From CAYLKS01 sp964384205 [NCBI: uncultured bacterium] (lineage in GTDB: Bacteria > JAGOEH01), in contig CAYLKS010000035.1 in NCBI GenBank assembly GCA_964384205.1, positions 1-33,491 on the forward strand: DNA of 33,491 bases, given 5' to 3'. Of this stretch, positions 33,484 through 33,491 are shown one piece after another. Below the pieces are notes generated by a model. That model was not told where the DNA came from, did not search any database, and saw nothing but the letters and a program-made list of their open reading frames with translations. How positions within the stretch are numbered: position 1 is the first letter of the stretch; every line of letters begins with the position of its first letter. The position numbers were made by a program, and so were the translations under genes.

Positions 33484-33491
33484 GAGGGAGG
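33484..33491 (+). promoter_or_regulatory. Strong ribosome binding site at the window edge
   Basis: GAGGGAGG at the last bases of the window is a strong Shine-Dalgarno. A + strand gene probably begins a few bases beyond the end; its identity is not visible. Confidence 0.5.

Overview
The window is very AT-rich and densely coding. It looks chromosomal and comes from a Gram-negative (diderm) bacterium: there are signal peptides and lipoboxes, SurA/PpiC-type periplasmic chaperones, a SPOR-domain protein, an outer-membrane barrel-like protein and many TPR proteins. Promoters that can be seen are of the sigma70 type (TTGACA with TATAAT or TATTTT) and strong Shine-Dalgarno sites are common, which argues against Bacteroidetes proper. 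An FCB-related or candidate-phylum lineage is possible, but the sequence does not settle this. UGA behaves as a stop.

Layout. (a) 1-11211, + strand: one long, tightly coupled operon from a good promoter: recN, a CDP-alcohol phosphatidyltransferase with an unusual kinase-like tail, a PpiC lipoprotein, a SurA-like chaperone, an S4 RNA-binding protein (RqcP-like), a glnE with two ACT-like domains inserted, and a family 2 glycosyltransferase. (b) 11434-12324: a monocistronic lipoprotein with its own promoter. (c) 12328-17917, - strand: an operon hisC, TPR-SPOR protein, mutS, membrane-anchored TPR protein and a small membrane protein, mostly with 4-base or short overlaps. (d) 18096-25843, + strand: trmH (possibly leaderless), a terminator, then VanX-type dipeptidase, PHP phosphoesterase, a 976-residue TPR protein, a barrel-like protein and a TIM-barrel isomerase. 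(e) 26149-28913, + strand: a secreted C69-like Ntn hydrolase coupled to a GH29 alpha-L-fucosidase. (f) 28924-32770, - strand: a three-gene signalling operon (soluble PAS histidine kinase, REC-HDOD protein, REC protein) with a clear promoter. (g) 32771-33491: a long intergenic region with hairpins, a 30-bp palindrome, extreme AT tracts, a duplicated 3' end of the isomerase gene, and two copies of a DnaA-box pair.

The most striking point is that blocks (e) and (f) are bracketed by a direct duplication. The last 87 bases of the isomerase gene plus its downstream flank occur at 25757-25932 and again at 33124-33482. The right copy contains two near-identical 25-bp elements, each with DnaA-box-like sequences one helical turn apart. 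The left copy looks as if these two elements had recombined and lost the 182 bases between them. Base skew appears to reverse inside the bracketed block. This is either an inserted or rearranged 7.3-kb island or an origin-like locus next to an island. The other two highlights are fusions: phosphatidyltransferase with a degenerate histidine-kinase core, and GlnE with tandem ACT-like domains.
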